Counted from the stretch's first letter, positions 23,918 through 32,602 are shown. The stretch: 36,633 nt of DNA from Flavobacteriaceae bacterium UBA3591 (GCA_002375695.1 DFMO01000001.1:1-36633), one strand, 5' to 3'. Notes: generated from the letters alone by a model not told the origin. Translations and numbers: made by a program.

Positions 23918-24775
23918 ATGAATATTTTAGAACTTAAAAAACAATTTCAAGAATCGCTTTCAGAAAAATATCCATTGGAAGAAATACAGTCGTTTTTTAA
24001 TATTCTTTCAGAAAGTTATTTAAACCTCTCGCGAATTCAAATTGCCACCAATCCCGAAATTGAAGTAAGTAAAAGTGATTTGGAAAAGTTTCAAAATGCA
24101 TTACTTCGTCTTAGACGTTACGAGCCAATACAATATATTATAGGTGAAACTGAATTTTATGGCCTTCCTATTAAGGTGAATAACTACACGCTAATTCCAC
24201 GACCTGAAACGGAAGAGTTGGTATCCTGGGTTTTGGATGAAATTTCGGAAAGTTCAGATGCTGCCGAAAACAAAACAATTTTAGACGTTGGTACGGGGAG
24301 TGGTTGTATAGCAATTTCGGTTGCAAAGCACATTAAAAACGCAAATGTCTCAGCGATTGATATTTCAGAAGAAGCCTTAAAAATAGCACGGTATAATGCC
24401 GAAATAAATGCAGCTAATGTATCATTTTTAAAAACCGATGTTTTAAAGGCTAATTCACTTAAACAAAATTTCGATATCATTATTTCCAACCCGCCCTATG
24501 TGCGCGAATTGGAAAAGGAGCAAATGCAGGAAAATGTTTTAAAATTTGAGCCAGATACCGCGTTATATGTTAAAAATGAAGACCCTTTGCTGTTTTATCG
24601 GGTAATTTCTATCCTGGCAAAAAAACATTTAAAACCCGGAGGAAAACTGTTTTTCGAGATTAATGAGTACCTTAGTGAAGAATTAGCTGCACTTTTAAAG
24701 AGTAAAGGTTTTAAAGATATTGAAGTAAAGCAAGATATATTCGGTAAAGATCGAATGGTTAAATGTAACCTTTAA
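23918..24775 (+). CDS. prmC: Peptide chain release factor N5-glutamine methyltransferase PrmC
   Basis: PrmC methylates the Gln of the GGQ motif in release factors RF1/RF2 and promotes translation termination. The SAM-binding motif ILDVGTGSGCIAISVA (121-136), the RPETEELV segment and the catalytic NPPY (191-194) are all present, after an N-terminal helical domain that recognises the release factor. The frame opens at a TTG at 23912, but I choose the ATG two codons on, at 23918, giving 285 residues. It is in a run with the preceding GNAT gene. No release-factor gene is in the window. Confidence 0.95.
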   Translation: MNILELKKQFQESLSEKYPLEEIQSFFNILSESYLNLSRIQIATNPEIEVSKSDLEKFQNALLRLRRYEPIQYIIGETEFYGLPIKVNNYTLIPRPETEELVSWVLDEISESSDAAENKTILDVGTGSGCIAISVAKHIKNANVSAIDISEEALKIARYNAEINAANVSFLKTDVLKANSLKQNFDIIISNPPYVRELEKEQMQENVLKFEPDTALYVKNEDPLLFYRVISILAKKHLKPGGKLFFEINEYLSEELAALLKSKGFKDIEVKQDIFGKDRMVKCNL

Positions 24776-24824
24776 TATCTAAATTTCTATTGCCGAATTT
24801 GACAGTAATTGAGAAAAACGAATT

Positions 24825-25415
24825 ATGAACGAATTAAATAAAATTTGTGTCTTTTGTGGCAGTAGCGATGGCAACGATTTGGCAATTACCGATACAGCTA
24901 AAAAGCTAGGCGAAATATTTGCCGAACGTAAAATCACCCTAGTTTATGGTGCAGCAAAAATTGGCGTTATGGGGGTTATTGCCAAAAGCGTTTTAGATAA
25001 CAAAGGCAAAGTAATTGGCGTTATCCCCCACTTTTTAAAGAAAAAAGAAGTTGTGCATCTTGGGCTTACCCAATTAATTTCTACAGACAATATGCAGCAA
25101 CGCAAATTGAGAATGCACGAAGAAAGTGATGGGTTTATTGCGCTTCCGGGCGGGATGGGAACCTTAGAAGAGCTTTTTGAAATTATTACTTGGTTGCAAT
25201 TAGGATTGCACAAAAAACCAATTGGATTGTTAAATGTAAATGGTTTTTACAACGACCTTATAAAAATGTTAGAAACCATGGTTCGCAAAGGTTTCTTGTC
25301 TATGGAAAACTATAATTTGCTTTTAGTAGACTCAAACCCAAATGGACTTTTACAGAAAATGGAGGCCTTTAAACGCCCCGATGTACCTAAATGGTTAAAT
25401 GAAGATAGAGCGTAA
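24825..25415 (+). CDS. LOG family protein (TIGR00730)
   Basis: This 196-residue cytoplasmic protein has the Rossmann-like lysine-decarboxylase-fold signature: VFCGSSDG at the N-terminus, YGAAKIGVMG, MQQRKLRMHE and LPGGMGTLEELFE (108-118). LOG proteins of plants and bacteria are nucleoside 5'-monophosphate phosphoribohydrolases that can release cytokinin bases; the physiological substrate in flavobacteria is unknown. It starts at ATG, 49 bp after prmC, and a hairpin terminator follows immediately. The old lysine-decarboxylase name used for this family is not supported. Confidence 0.93.
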   Translation: MNELNKICVFCGSSDGNDLAITDTAKKLGEIFAERKITLVYGAAKIGVMGVIAKSVLDNKGKVIGVIPHFLKKKEVVHLGLTQLISTDNMQQRKLRMHEESDGFIALPGGMGTLEELFEIITWLQLGLHKKPIGLLNVNGFYNDLIKMLETMVRKGFLSMENYNLLLVDSNPNGLLQKMEAFKRPDVPKWLNEDRA

Positions 25416-25417
25416 AA

Positions 25418-25450
25418 AAACCACAAAAGTCTTAAAGGGCTGTGTGGTTT
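25418..25450 (+). terminator. Terminator after the LOG gene
   Basis: The stem AAACCACA/TGTGGTTT (25418-25425 with 25443-25450) closes a 17-nt loop 2 bp past the stop and is followed by T-rich sequence. The ligA -7 element begins only 6 bp after it. Confidence 0.65.
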
Positions 25451-25456
25451 AAATTT

Positions 25457-25464
25457 TATATTTG
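25457..25464 (+). promoter_or_regulatory. Candidate -7 element of ligA
   Basis: TATATTTG fits TAnnTTTG and ends 4 nt before the ligA ATG, predicting a leaderless or nearly leaderless mRNA. Upstream sequence is occupied by the LOG terminator and offers no TTTG at -33. Confidence 0.5.
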
Positions 25465-25468
25465 TTGT

Positions 25469-27463
25469 ATGAATATTGAGCAGCAAATTACAGCCCTTCG
25501 CGACGAATTACGCGAGCATAATTACAAATATTACGTATTAGACAACCCCGAGATTTCCGACTTTGAGTTTGATCAAAAACTGAAGGAGTTACAAGCATTA
25601 GAAAATGCTCATCCTGAGTTTTATGACCCTAATTCGCCAACGCTGCGAGTGGGGGGTGAGGTGACTAAAAATTTTGAAACCATTCCGCATACGTACCGCA
25701 TGTATTCTTTGGATAATTCATATTCAAAAGAAGATTTAGAAGATTGGGAAAAACGTATTAAAAAGGCTGTTGATGGCGAAGTTACGTTTACGTGCGAACT
25801 TAAATATGACGGCGCTTCAATTAGTTTAACTTATGAAAACGGTACGCTGCAAAAAGCAGTAACGCGAGGCGACGGTTTTCAAGGCGATGATGTTACAGCC
25901 AATGTAAAAACAATTCGTTCGGTGCCACTGCAACTAAAAGGCGATTACCCGCCATTGTTTGATATTAGAGGAGAAATAGTTTTGCCTTTTGAAGGATTTA
26001 CAAAAATGAATGCCGAAAGAGTAGAACTTGGCGAAGAACCCTACCGCAACCCGCGTAATACAGCTTCGGGTAGTTTAAAACTGCAAGATAGCGCCGAGGT
26101 TGCAAAGCGTCCTTTAGAGTGTTTGTTGTATAATATTGTAGGTGAAAAACTTCCTGTTAAAACACAATTTGAAAGTTTAGAAAAGGCGCGGCAATGGGGC
26201 TTTAAAGTTCCCGATGTGGCAAAATTAGCCAAGAATTTAGACGAAGTTTTAGAGTTTGTAAACTATTGGGATGTTCACCGGCACGAACTGCCCTACGAAA
26301 CCGATGGCGTAGTTGTAAAAGTAAATGATTTGCAACAGCAGGAAGAACTTGGCTATACTGCAAAAGCACCCCGCTGGGCAATGGCTTACAAATTTAAAGC
26401 CGAGCAAGTTTCAACAAAATTAAACCAAATTACATATCAAGTTGGGCGTACGGGAGCAATTACTCCTGTGGCAAATTTAGAAGCTGTAGAATTGGCGGGA
26501 ACAATTGTAAAACGCGCTTCGCTTCATAATGCAGATCAAATTGAGAAGTTGGATATACGCGAAGGCGATACGGTTTTTGTTGAAAAAGGAGGTGAAATTA
26601 TTCCCAAAATTATTGGGGTAGATTTTACCCAACGTAACCCAAATTCGAGCCCGACAATTTATATTTCTGAATGTCCCGAATGTAATACTGCTTTAATAAG
26701 AAATGAAGGGGAAGCTCAGCACTACTGTCCAAATGCAGCAGGATGCCCACCGCAAATTATTGGGAGAATTCAGCATTTTATTTCGCGTAAAGCAATGGAT
26801 ATTGAAGGTTTGGGGGGCGAAACGGTTGCGCTTTTAGTTAATAATGGATTGATTAATAATTATGCCGACTTGTATTTGCTAAAAGAAGAGCAAATAATCC
26901 CGTTGGAGCGTATGGCTCAAAAAAGTGCCGAAAACATTGTAAAAGGAATTGAAGCCTCCAAGCAAATACCTTTTGAGCGTGTACTCTTTGGCTTGGGAAT
27001 TAGATATGTGGGCGAGACCGTGGCTAAAAAATTGGCAAATCACTTTAAAACAATTGATGCTTTGCAAAATGCTACTCAAGAACAATTGGTTGCAGTAGAT
27101 GAAATTGGGGAACGCATTGCGCAAAGTGTTGTTTCGTTTTTTGCTTCCGAAGAAAATATTGCTATCGTTGAAAGAATGAAGCAATACGGTGTACAACTGG
27201 AAATTTCGGCTGAAAAACTTGCAAATCAAACCAACGTTTTAAACGGCAATACCTTTGTGGTTTCGGGAGTTTTTACAAAAGTTTCGCGTAACGAGCTTAA
27301 AAAACTTATTGAAGACAACGGAGGAAAGGTTTCGAGCTCTATTTCGTCTAAAACCAATTACGTGGTGGCGGGTGAAAATATGGGGCCCAGTAAAAAAACA
27401 AAGGCCGAAAACCTTGGTGTTGCAATAATTTCGGAAGATGATTTTTTAAAGATGATTTCTTAA
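25469..27463 (+). CDS. ligA: NAD-dependent DNA ligase LigA
   Basis: LigA seals nicks in duplex DNA during replication and repair, using NAD+. Domains in order: Ia (1-60, with NYKYYVLDNPEISDFEFD), adenylation domain with nucleophile Lys112 in LKYDGAS, OB fold, a four-Cys zinc finger (CPEC and CPNAAGC), helix-hairpin-helix repeats, and a C-terminal BRCT domain (about 590-664, containing FVVSGVF and SSKTNYVVAG). The 664-residue length is normal. The frame is open nine codons further upstream, but I start at the ATG at 25469 because the canonical MNIEQQI start follows and the -7 element occupies the preceding bases. Confidence 0.97.
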   Translation: MNIEQQITALRDELREHNYKYYVLDNPEISDFEFDQKLKELQALENAHPEFYDPNSPTLRVGGEVTKNFETIPHTYRMYSLDNSYSKEDLEDWEKRIKKAVDGEVTFTCELKYDGASISLTYENGTLQKAVTRGDGFQGDDVTANVKTIRSVPLQLKGDYPPLFDIRGEIVLPFEGFTKMNAERVELGEEPYRNPRNTASGSLKLQDSAEVAKRPLECLLYNIVGEKLPVKTQFESLEKARQWGFKVPDVAKLAKNLDEVLEFVNYWDVHRHELPYETDGVVVKVNDLQQQEELGYTAKAPRWAMAYKFKAEQVSTKLNQITYQVGRTGAITPVANLEAVELAGTIVKRASLHNADQIEKLDIREGDTVFVEKGGEIIPKIIGVDFTQRNPNSSPTIYISECPECNTALIRNEGEAQHYCPNAAGCPPQIIGRIQHFISRKAMDIEGLGGETVALLVNNGLINNYADLYLLKEEQIIPLERMAQKSAENIVKGIEASKQIPFERVLFGLGIRYVGETVAKKLANHFKTIDALQNATQEQLVAVDEIGERIAQSVVSFFASEENIAIVERMKQYGVQLEISAEKLANQTNVLNGNTFVVSGVFTKVSRNELKKLIEDNGGKVSSSISSKTNYVVAGENMGPSKKTKAENLGVAIISEDDFLKMIS

Positions 27464-27566
27464 GTTAAATTCTGTATATTTTCAATTTTGGTGTAAAACG
27501 CAAAATACAAGCCTTATAAAGTGTAGTGTTAAAATTATAATTTTACACCCCAGCAACGAATAATTT

Positions 27567-28082
27567 ATGTTGAAAAAAGTTAGACAGCGGTCATTAAAAA
27601 AACATATTGATAAAAGTTTAATACGCCGCGATGTTTCGCAACGTAACGCGCCGTTAAAGAGTTTGGGGTTTGTTGTAGACGAAGTATTTTTTAACGATTT
27701 TGAAAAGTTGTATGAATTGGGGACTGCGCTAGGTTTACAGCAGAAAGACGTAAAAATTTTCAGTTTTGTAGAAACGCGGAAAAAACTTCCGTCGTTGAGA
27801 CAAAACCAAGTTACCAACAAAGAATTTAATTGGCGCGGCGAAATAACAAATCAAAATGCAAAAGAATTTTTAACAGCGCCGTTTGATGCTTTAATTGGTT
27901 TTTACACGGGCGATCACCCGTATTTAAACGCGATGGTGGCCCAAAGTAAAGCGAAATTTACCATTGGTTTTAAAGGTACAGACGAGCGTTTATTCGACTT
28001 GCTTTTGGCTGTTGAACCCAATAATTTTGGTGATTTTAAAAATGAAGTAATAAAATATTTAAAAATCTTTAAAAAGATTTAA
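27567..28082 (+). CDS. DUF6913 family protein
   Basis: The 171-residue, basic protein begins with a Lys/Arg-rich stretch (LKKVRQRSLKKHIDKSLIRRD) followed by a compact alpha/beta domain with FDALIGFYTGDHPYLNAMVAQSKAKFTIGF and DERLFDLLL. It matches my memory of the flavobacterial DUF6913 family, which is commonly encoded between ligA and dapA; function unknown. No signal peptide, membrane helix or catalytic motif is visible, so it is probably cytoplasmic and could bind nucleic acid through its basic N-terminus (inference). It starts at ATG. dapA follows after 19 bp, so the two are co-transcribed. Confidence 0.8.
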   Translation: MLKKVRQRSLKKHIDKSLIRRDVSQRNAPLKSLGFVVDEVFFNDFEKLYELGTALGLQQKDVKIFSFVETRKKLPSLRQNQVTNKEFNWRGEITNQNAKEFLTAPFDALIGFYTGDHPYLNAMVAQSKAKFTIGFKGTDERLFDLLLAVEPNNFGDFKNEVIKYLKIFKKI

Positions 28083-28101
28083 AAAAAAAAAGACAAGATT
28101 T

Positions 28102-28977
28102 ATGCAAGAATTAATAGGTACGGGCGTAGCGCTCATTACTCCTTTTAAACCCGATTTTTCAGTTGATGTGGAGGGCTTAAAAAATGTTGTAAACTTTAAT
28201 ATAGAAAACGGTATTGACTACATGGTGGTAATGGGTACAACTGCCGAAAATGCAACCCTTTCGCAGGAGGAGAAGCAATTAGTAATAGATACTGTTGTTG
28301 AGATTAATAATTCGCGATTACCACTGGTTTTAGGTATTGGAGGTAACAATACCCAAGCTGTAATTTCAGAGATGCAATCGCGAGATTTATCGGCCTTTTC
28401 GGCGATACTTTCAGTTTCTCCATATTATAATAAGCCTACTCAAGAAGGTATTTATCAGCATTTTGCCGAGATTGCCAAAGTAGCTCCAAAACCAATTATT
28501 TTATACAATGTTCCAGGGAGAACAGCTTCAAATATTTTACCCGAAACTGTGGCTAAATTGGCGATTGATTTTAAAAACATTATTGGAATAAAAGAAGCGG
28601 CAGGAGACATTGTGCAGTCAATGAATTTAATAGCGATATGTCCAAAAGATTTCTTAGTAATTTCGGGTGATGATATGATAACTTTGCCAATGGTGTTGGC
28701 GGGAGGTGCCGGAGTTATTTCGGTGATTGGTGAAGGTTTCCCAAAGGAATTTTCAACTATGGTTAGATTAGGGCTGGATAAAAAGGTAGATGAAGCTTAT
28801 AAAATTCACTATAAAATAGCGCCCGCAATCGATTATATTTTTGAAGAAGGAAATCCGGCTGGCATAAAAGCTGTTTTTGAAAAACTAGGGGTTTGTGGCG
28901 ATACTGTAAGGCTTCCGCTTGTTGGGGTAAGCGATGCGTTGCGAACAAAAATTGATGATTTTATCGAAAATTTTTAA
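28102..28977 (+). CDS. dapA: 4-hydroxy-tetrahydrodipicolinate synthase DapA
   Basis: DapA condenses pyruvate with aspartate semialdehyde at the entry to diaminopimelate/lysine synthesis. The TIM-barrel signatures are present: GTTAENATLS (Thr46 and Thr47), SPYYNKPTQEGIYQH, Tyr135 in LYNVPGRTA, and the Schiff-base Lys164 in IGIKEAAGD. Length (291 aa) is standard. It starts at ATG behind DUF6913, with an A-rich tract just upstream of the start. bamD, next downstream, has its own promoter. It supplies the same pathway as dapF at 12 kb. Confidence 0.97.
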   Translation: MQELIGTGVALITPFKPDFSVDVEGLKNVVNFNIENGIDYMVVMGTTAENATLSQEEKQLVIDTVVEINNSRLPLVLGIGGNNTQAVISEMQSRDLSAFSAILSVSPYYNKPTQEGIYQHFAEIAKVAPKPIILYNVPGRTASNILPETVAKLAIDFKNIIGIKEAAGDIVQSMNLIAICPKDFLVISGDDMITLPMVLAGGAGVISVIGEGFPKEFSTMVRLGLDKKVDEAYKIHYKIAPAIDYIFEEGNPAGIKAVFEKLGVCGDTVRLPLVGVSDALRTKIDDFIENF

Positions 28978-29062
28978 TAGTAAACTTGTTGGTTTATAGT
29001 TAAATATTTCAAAAGGCTTGAAAATAATAGTCTTTAGGGCAATATTTTAGCCAAATAATAAG

Positions 29063-29094
29063 TTTGTTCAATCATCTTTAATTCACTATTTTTG
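29063..29094 (+). promoter_or_regulatory. Promoter of the bamD-rpoZ operon
   Basis: TTTG (29063-29066), 20 bp spacing, then TATTTTTG (29087-29094): a full match to the Bacteroidota TTTG-N19-21-TAnnTTTG promoter. It ends 4 nt before the first bamD ATG. Confidence 0.75.
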
Positions 29095-29098
29095 CACG

Positions 29099-29923
29099 AT
29101 GTTTTTTAAGCCCATGCGATTACCACTTTTATTACTTATTTGCTTTTCCATTTTTATGTCTTCCTGCAGTCAGTACCAAGAAGTATTGCGTAAAGACGAT
29201 ATGGGAAAGAAATACGCTTTTGCCGATTCTCTGTATACTTCGGGGAAGTATAAAAAAAGCTTAAAGTTAATGGAGCAGTTGGTTCCTTCATATAGAGGGA
29301 AACCTCAAGGCGAAAAACTTATGTTTATGTATGCAAATACATATTACAATTTAGAAGATTTTTACCTTGCGGGATATCAGTTTGAGCGTTTTACGCAGTC
29401 ATATCCCAACAGCGATAGCGTTGAGGTTGCATCGTTTAAAGCTGCTAAGAGTTTTTACGAACTTTCTCCCCGATATTCTTTGGATCAAAAAGAAACCTAT
29501 CAAGGCCTTGAGAAGCTGCAGGAGTTTATTAATACATATCCAAATTCTTCAAAAAGAGAAGAGGCTAATACACTTGTTGCCGAATTGCGCACAAAGCTTG
29601 AAAAGAAAGAATTTGAAGTTGCCAAACAATATTTACGCGTAGAAGATTATAAAGCAGCTATTGGCGCTTTTGATAATTTTATTACAGATAATCCGGGATC
29701 GGTCTATAGAAAAGATGCGTTTTTCGGAAGATTTGTCGCAGCGTATAAATTGGCTATAAATAGTATTCCTGTATTGGTACAAGAGCGATTGCGCGATGCC
29801 AAGGTATATTACAACAATTTTATAAAATACTACAAGGATACCGATTTGGCTCCTGAAGCAATGGAATACAATCAAGATATAGAAAGCAAATTAGTTCCTT
29901 TAGAAACTGAACCCACTATTTAA
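29099..29923 (+). CDS. bamD: Outer-membrane protein assembly lipoprotein BamD
   Basis: BamD is the essential lipoprotein of the BAM complex that folds beta-barrel proteins into the outer membrane. A lipoprotein signal peptide ends at FMSSC with acceptor Cys23, followed by TPR repeats (about 35-260; for example DSLYTSGKYKKSLKLMEQL and ANTYYNLEDFYLAGYQFERF) as in the YfiO/ComL family. The first ATG (29099) would make the mRNA leaderless; a second ATG at 29114 (Met6) still keeps the whole signal peptide and leaves a short leader, so either may be used. rpoZ follows after 11 bp. Confidence 0.95.
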   Translation: MFFKPMRLPLLLLICFSIFMSSCSQYQEVLRKDDMGKKYAFADSLYTSGKYKKSLKLMEQLVPSYRGKPQGEKLMFMYANTYYNLEDFYLAGYQFERFTQSYPNSDSVEVASFKAAKSFYELSPRYSLDQKETYQGLEKLQEFINTYPNSSKREEANTLVAELRTKLEKKEFEVAKQYLRVEDYKAAIGAFDNFITDNPGSVYRKDAFFGRFVAAYKLAINSIPVLVQERLRDAKVYYNNFIKYYKDTDLAPEAMEYNQDIESKLVPLETEPTI

Positions 29924-29934
29924 TAATTATTACT

Positions 29935-30267
29935 ATGGATATTAAAAATTCAGAAGCACCGATTAATACTGTAACTTTAGACAAAAACTTAATTGATGCG
30001 CCCACCAATAATATTTATGAAGCAATTTCAATTATCTCAAAAAGAGCTTCACAAATTAACGGTGATATTAAAAAAGAATTACTTGAAAAACTAGATGAGT
30101 TTGCGACTTACAACGATAGTTTGGAAGAAATTTTTGAAAACAAAGAACAAATAGAGGTTTCAAAGTTTTACGAAAGACTTCCAAAGCCGCACGCTTTGGC
30201 AGTACAAGAGTGGTTAGAAAATAAAATATACTACCGCAACACTGCAGACGAGGTTGTAGAAGAGTAA
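29935..30267 (+). CDS. rpoZ: DNA-directed RNA polymerase omega-like subunit
   Basis: The 110-residue protein contains NIYEAISIISKRASQINGDIKKEL, the omega/RPB6-like helical core that holds the beta' subunit. The C-terminal half (NDSLEEIFENKEQIEVSKFYE and following) is characteristic of the Bacteroidota form and absent from E. coli RpoZ. It starts at ATG 11 bp after bamD, the lineage-typical bamD-rpoZ-coaBC order. Assignment rests on the omega-like core plus this context. Confidence 0.88.
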   Translation: MDIKNSEAPINTVTLDKNLIDAPTNNIYEAISIISKRASQINGDIKKELLEKLDEFATYNDSLEEIFENKEQIEVSKFYERLPKPHALAVQEWLENKIYYRNTADEVVEE

Positions 30268-30280
30268 TTGCTACAAACAG

Positions 30281-30315
30281 TTTGTGCAAACAAACACAAC
30301 TGCCTTTTACCTTTG
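30281..30315 (+). promoter_or_regulatory. Candidate promoter of coaBC
   Basis: TACCTTTG (30308-30315) fits TAnnTTTG, and a TTTG at 30281-30284 lies 23 bp upstream, at the long end of the accepted spacing. The TTTG is part of a small inverted repeat TTTG-TG-CAAA. The leader would be about 90 nt. Confidence 0.45.
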
Positions 30316-30409
30316 TAAAGCTTCTTGATTTTAGGGAACTTTCAATTGAAACTTAATTTGCTTGTAATTAAATTCAAGCCTACTAAATTAAAAACTCAAT
30401 AACTAAAAG

Positions 30410-31624
30410 ATGAACGGGAAAAATATCTTGCTTGGCGTTACCGGCGGGATTGCCGCTTATAAAACAGCTTTTTTAGTTCGTATTTTAGTTAAAAAAGGAG
30501 CCAATGTTAAGGTAGTTATGACAGATTCGGCTAAAGAATTTGTTACACCTCTAACGCTGGCTACCTTATCGAAAAACGAAGTGTTTTCATCGTTTACCGA
30601 TGAAAAAGATGAAAATAGCTTTAAAGAGCCCAAATGGAACAATCACGTAGAATTGGCCCTTTGGGCCGATTTGTTTTTGATTGCGCCTGCCACAGCAAAC
30701 ACGCTCTCAAAAATGGCAAACGGTACCTGCGACAACCTGCTTTTAGCGTGCTACCTTTCGGCTAAATGCCCAGTGTACTACGCGCCAGCGATGGACCTCG
30801 ATATGTATCAACACCCTACAACCGAAACGACTTTTAAAAAGTTGGATAGTTTTGGGAATATACAAATTCCGGCGGCTTACGGCGAGCTTGCCAGCGGATT
30901 GGTAGGGCAAGGTAGAATGGCAGAACCCGAAGAAATTATGTCTTTTTTAGAAAACGATTTACTTTCTAAACTTCCTTTACGCAATAAGAAATTTTTAATT
31001 ACGGCAGGCCCTACTTATGAGGCTATTGACCCGGTAAGGTTTATAGGAAATCATTCAAGTGGAAAGATGGGCTGTGCAATTGCCGAAGCCGCAGCCAGCT
31101 TAGGTGCAAAAGTTACTTTAATTCTGGGGCCTTCGGCTTTGCAGGTTAATAACGAGTTTATTGAAGTAATAAGGGTTACTTCGGCCGAAGAAATGTACAC
31201 CGCCGTACATAACTATTTTAATGATTGCGACGTAGCTATATTAAGCGCCGCAGTTTCAGATTATCGACCCGTTACCGCAGCTTCAGAAAAGATAAAAAAG
31301 AAAGACGATTCTTTAACACTTCAACTTACCAAAACAAAGGATATTTTAGCATCCTTGGGCGAAATTAAACACAATCAATTTTTAGTTGGATTTGCGTTAG
31401 AAACTCAAAATGAAGAAGAAAATGCAAAATTGAAATTGAAAAAAAAGAATTTAGATTTAATTGTGTTAAATTCGCTTCGAGACAAAGGTGCAGGTTTTAA
31501 ACAAGACACCAATAAGGTTACTTTAATTTCGAAAGACAATAAAATGTTTCCTTTTTCTGTTAAACCTAAAACCGAAGTGGCTAACGATATTTTAAAATTT
31601 ATTATAGAACAAACAAATGCGTAA
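30410..31624 (+). CDS. coaBC: Bifunctional phosphopantothenoylcysteine decarboxylase/synthetase CoaBC
   Basis: This coenzyme A enzyme ligates cysteine to 4'-phosphopantothenate (CoaB, about 190-404) and decarboxylates the product with FMN (CoaC, about 1-185). CoaC features: GVTGGIAAYK, catalytic His79 in NHVELALWADL, and APATANTLSKMANG. CoaB features: ITAGPTYEAIDPVRFIGNHSSGKMG and LSAAVSDYRP. Two expected CoaC residues differ: the PxMNxxM motif reads PAMDLDMYQHP (Asp129 for Asn125 of E. coli Dfp), and the ACGD segment reads LASGLVGQGRM (Ser162 for Cys158). The enzyme should still be essential, so this is probably a variant chemistry rather than a dead domain. It overlaps DUF4835 by 8 bp. Confidence 0.95.
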   Translation: MNGKNILLGVTGGIAAYKTAFLVRILVKKGANVKVVMTDSAKEFVTPLTLATLSKNEVFSSFTDEKDENSFKEPKWNNHVELALWADLFLIAPATANTLSKMANGTCDNLLLACYLSAKCPVYYAPAMDLDMYQHPTTETTFKKLDSFGNIQIPAAYGELASGLVGQGRMAEPEEIMSFLENDLLSKLPLRNKKFLITAGPTYEAIDPVRFIGNHSSGKMGCAIAEAAASLGAKVTLILGPSALQVNNEFIEVIRVTSAEEMYTAVHNYFNDCDVAILSAAVSDYRPVTAASEKIKKKDDSLTLQLTKTKDILASLGEIKHNQFLVGFALETQNEEENAKLKLKKKNLDLIVLNSLRDKGAGFKQDTNKVTLISKDNKMFPFSVKPKTEVANDILKFIIEQTNA

Positions 31625-32507
31625 ATTCTTACTTTTTTTTATTACAACTTTTGTTGTTATTTCTGCAAACGCTCAAGAACTTAATTGCTCGGTTTCTATT
31701 GATGCCGAACAGACCGGTCAACCTAATTTACAGATTTTCCGTACGCTCGAAACACAACTGCGAGAATTTGTAAACAATACAAAATGGACCAACAAAGTTT
31801 ATAAAAATCAAGAGCGTATTGATTGTAATATGACTTTAGTGATTAGTGAATACGACGGCGATTCATTTACCGCTACCTTGCAAATACAATCTTCGCGTCC
31901 GGTTTTTCAATCTACTTATGACACGCCGGTTTACAACTATTTTGACAGGCAAGTTAAGTTTAGTTATAAAGAATTTGAACCCTTAAATTTTAACATTAAT
32001 TCGTTTGAGTCTAATTTAGTATCGGTTGTGGCATTTCACGTGTATACTATCATAGGCTTGGATGCAGATACTTTTGAATTAAATGGGGGAGAGCCTTATT
32101 TTGAAATAGCCAAACAAATTACAAATACGGCTGCTTCCAGCAATTTTCAGGGCTGGAAAGCTAATGACGGCAACCAATCGCGCTATCGTTATAACGACGC
32201 GCTTTTATCCTCTGTATACAAAGAGTTTCACAGTGTAATGTACCAATATCACCGCGAAGGATTGGATGTAATGGCGAGTGACCAAAAAAAGGCTAAACAA
32301 ACCATCGCGGCGGCTATAAACGATTTAAAAGGTATTAACGACCGTAGGCCAAATTCATTTTTAGTACGAACTTTTTTCGATGCTAAAAGCGATGAAATTC
32401 AGGCTATTTTTAGTGGTGGTCCGCAAGTAGATATTACCACCTTAGTTGAAAATTTAAATAGATTAGCACCTACAAAAAGAAGTAATTGGTCTGAGATTAA
32501 ATTCTAA
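31617..32507 (+). CDS. DUF4835 family secreted protein
   Basis: The 296-residue protein has a clear signal peptide (about 1-19, ending SANAQ) and then a soluble beta-rich domain with QTGQPNLQIFRTLETQLREFVNNTKW-type sequence and a late AAINDLKGINDRRPNSFLVRTFFDAKSDEI stretch. This is the DUF4835 family, conserved in Bacteroidota next to coaBC and recN, function unknown. Location is periplasmic or outer-membrane-associated by signal peptide. It begins 8 bp inside coaBC, so translation is coupled. No lipobox, catalytic motif or membrane helix is visible in the mature part. Confidence 0.88.
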   Translation: MRKFLLFFITTFVVISANAQELNCSVSIDAEQTGQPNLQIFRTLETQLREFVNNTKWTNKVYKNQERIDCNMTLVISEYDGDSFTATLQIQSSRPVFQSTYDTPVYNYFDRQVKFSYKEFEPLNFNINSFESNLVSVVAFHVYTIIGLDADTFELNGGEPYFEIAKQITNTAASSNFQGWKANDGNQSRYRYNDALLSSVYKEFHSVMYQYHREGLDVMASDQKKAKQTIAAAINDLKGINDRRPNSFLVRTFFDAKSDEIQAIFSGGPQVDITTLVENLNRLAPTKRSNWSEIKF

Positions 32508-32594
32508 ATATTTAGAGAGTCTTTTAGTTACAATTGCAGAATTCCTATATTTTTTATTTCGAGATTTAAAATTCTTTAAATCGTTTTGAAACCT

Positions 32595-32602
32595 TAAATT
32601 TG
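32595..32602 (+). promoter_or_regulatory. Candidate -7 element of recN
   Basis: TAAATTTG fits TAnnTTTG and would give a leader of about 36-40 nt before the recN ATG. No TTTG at the proper -33 position. Confidence 0.4.
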
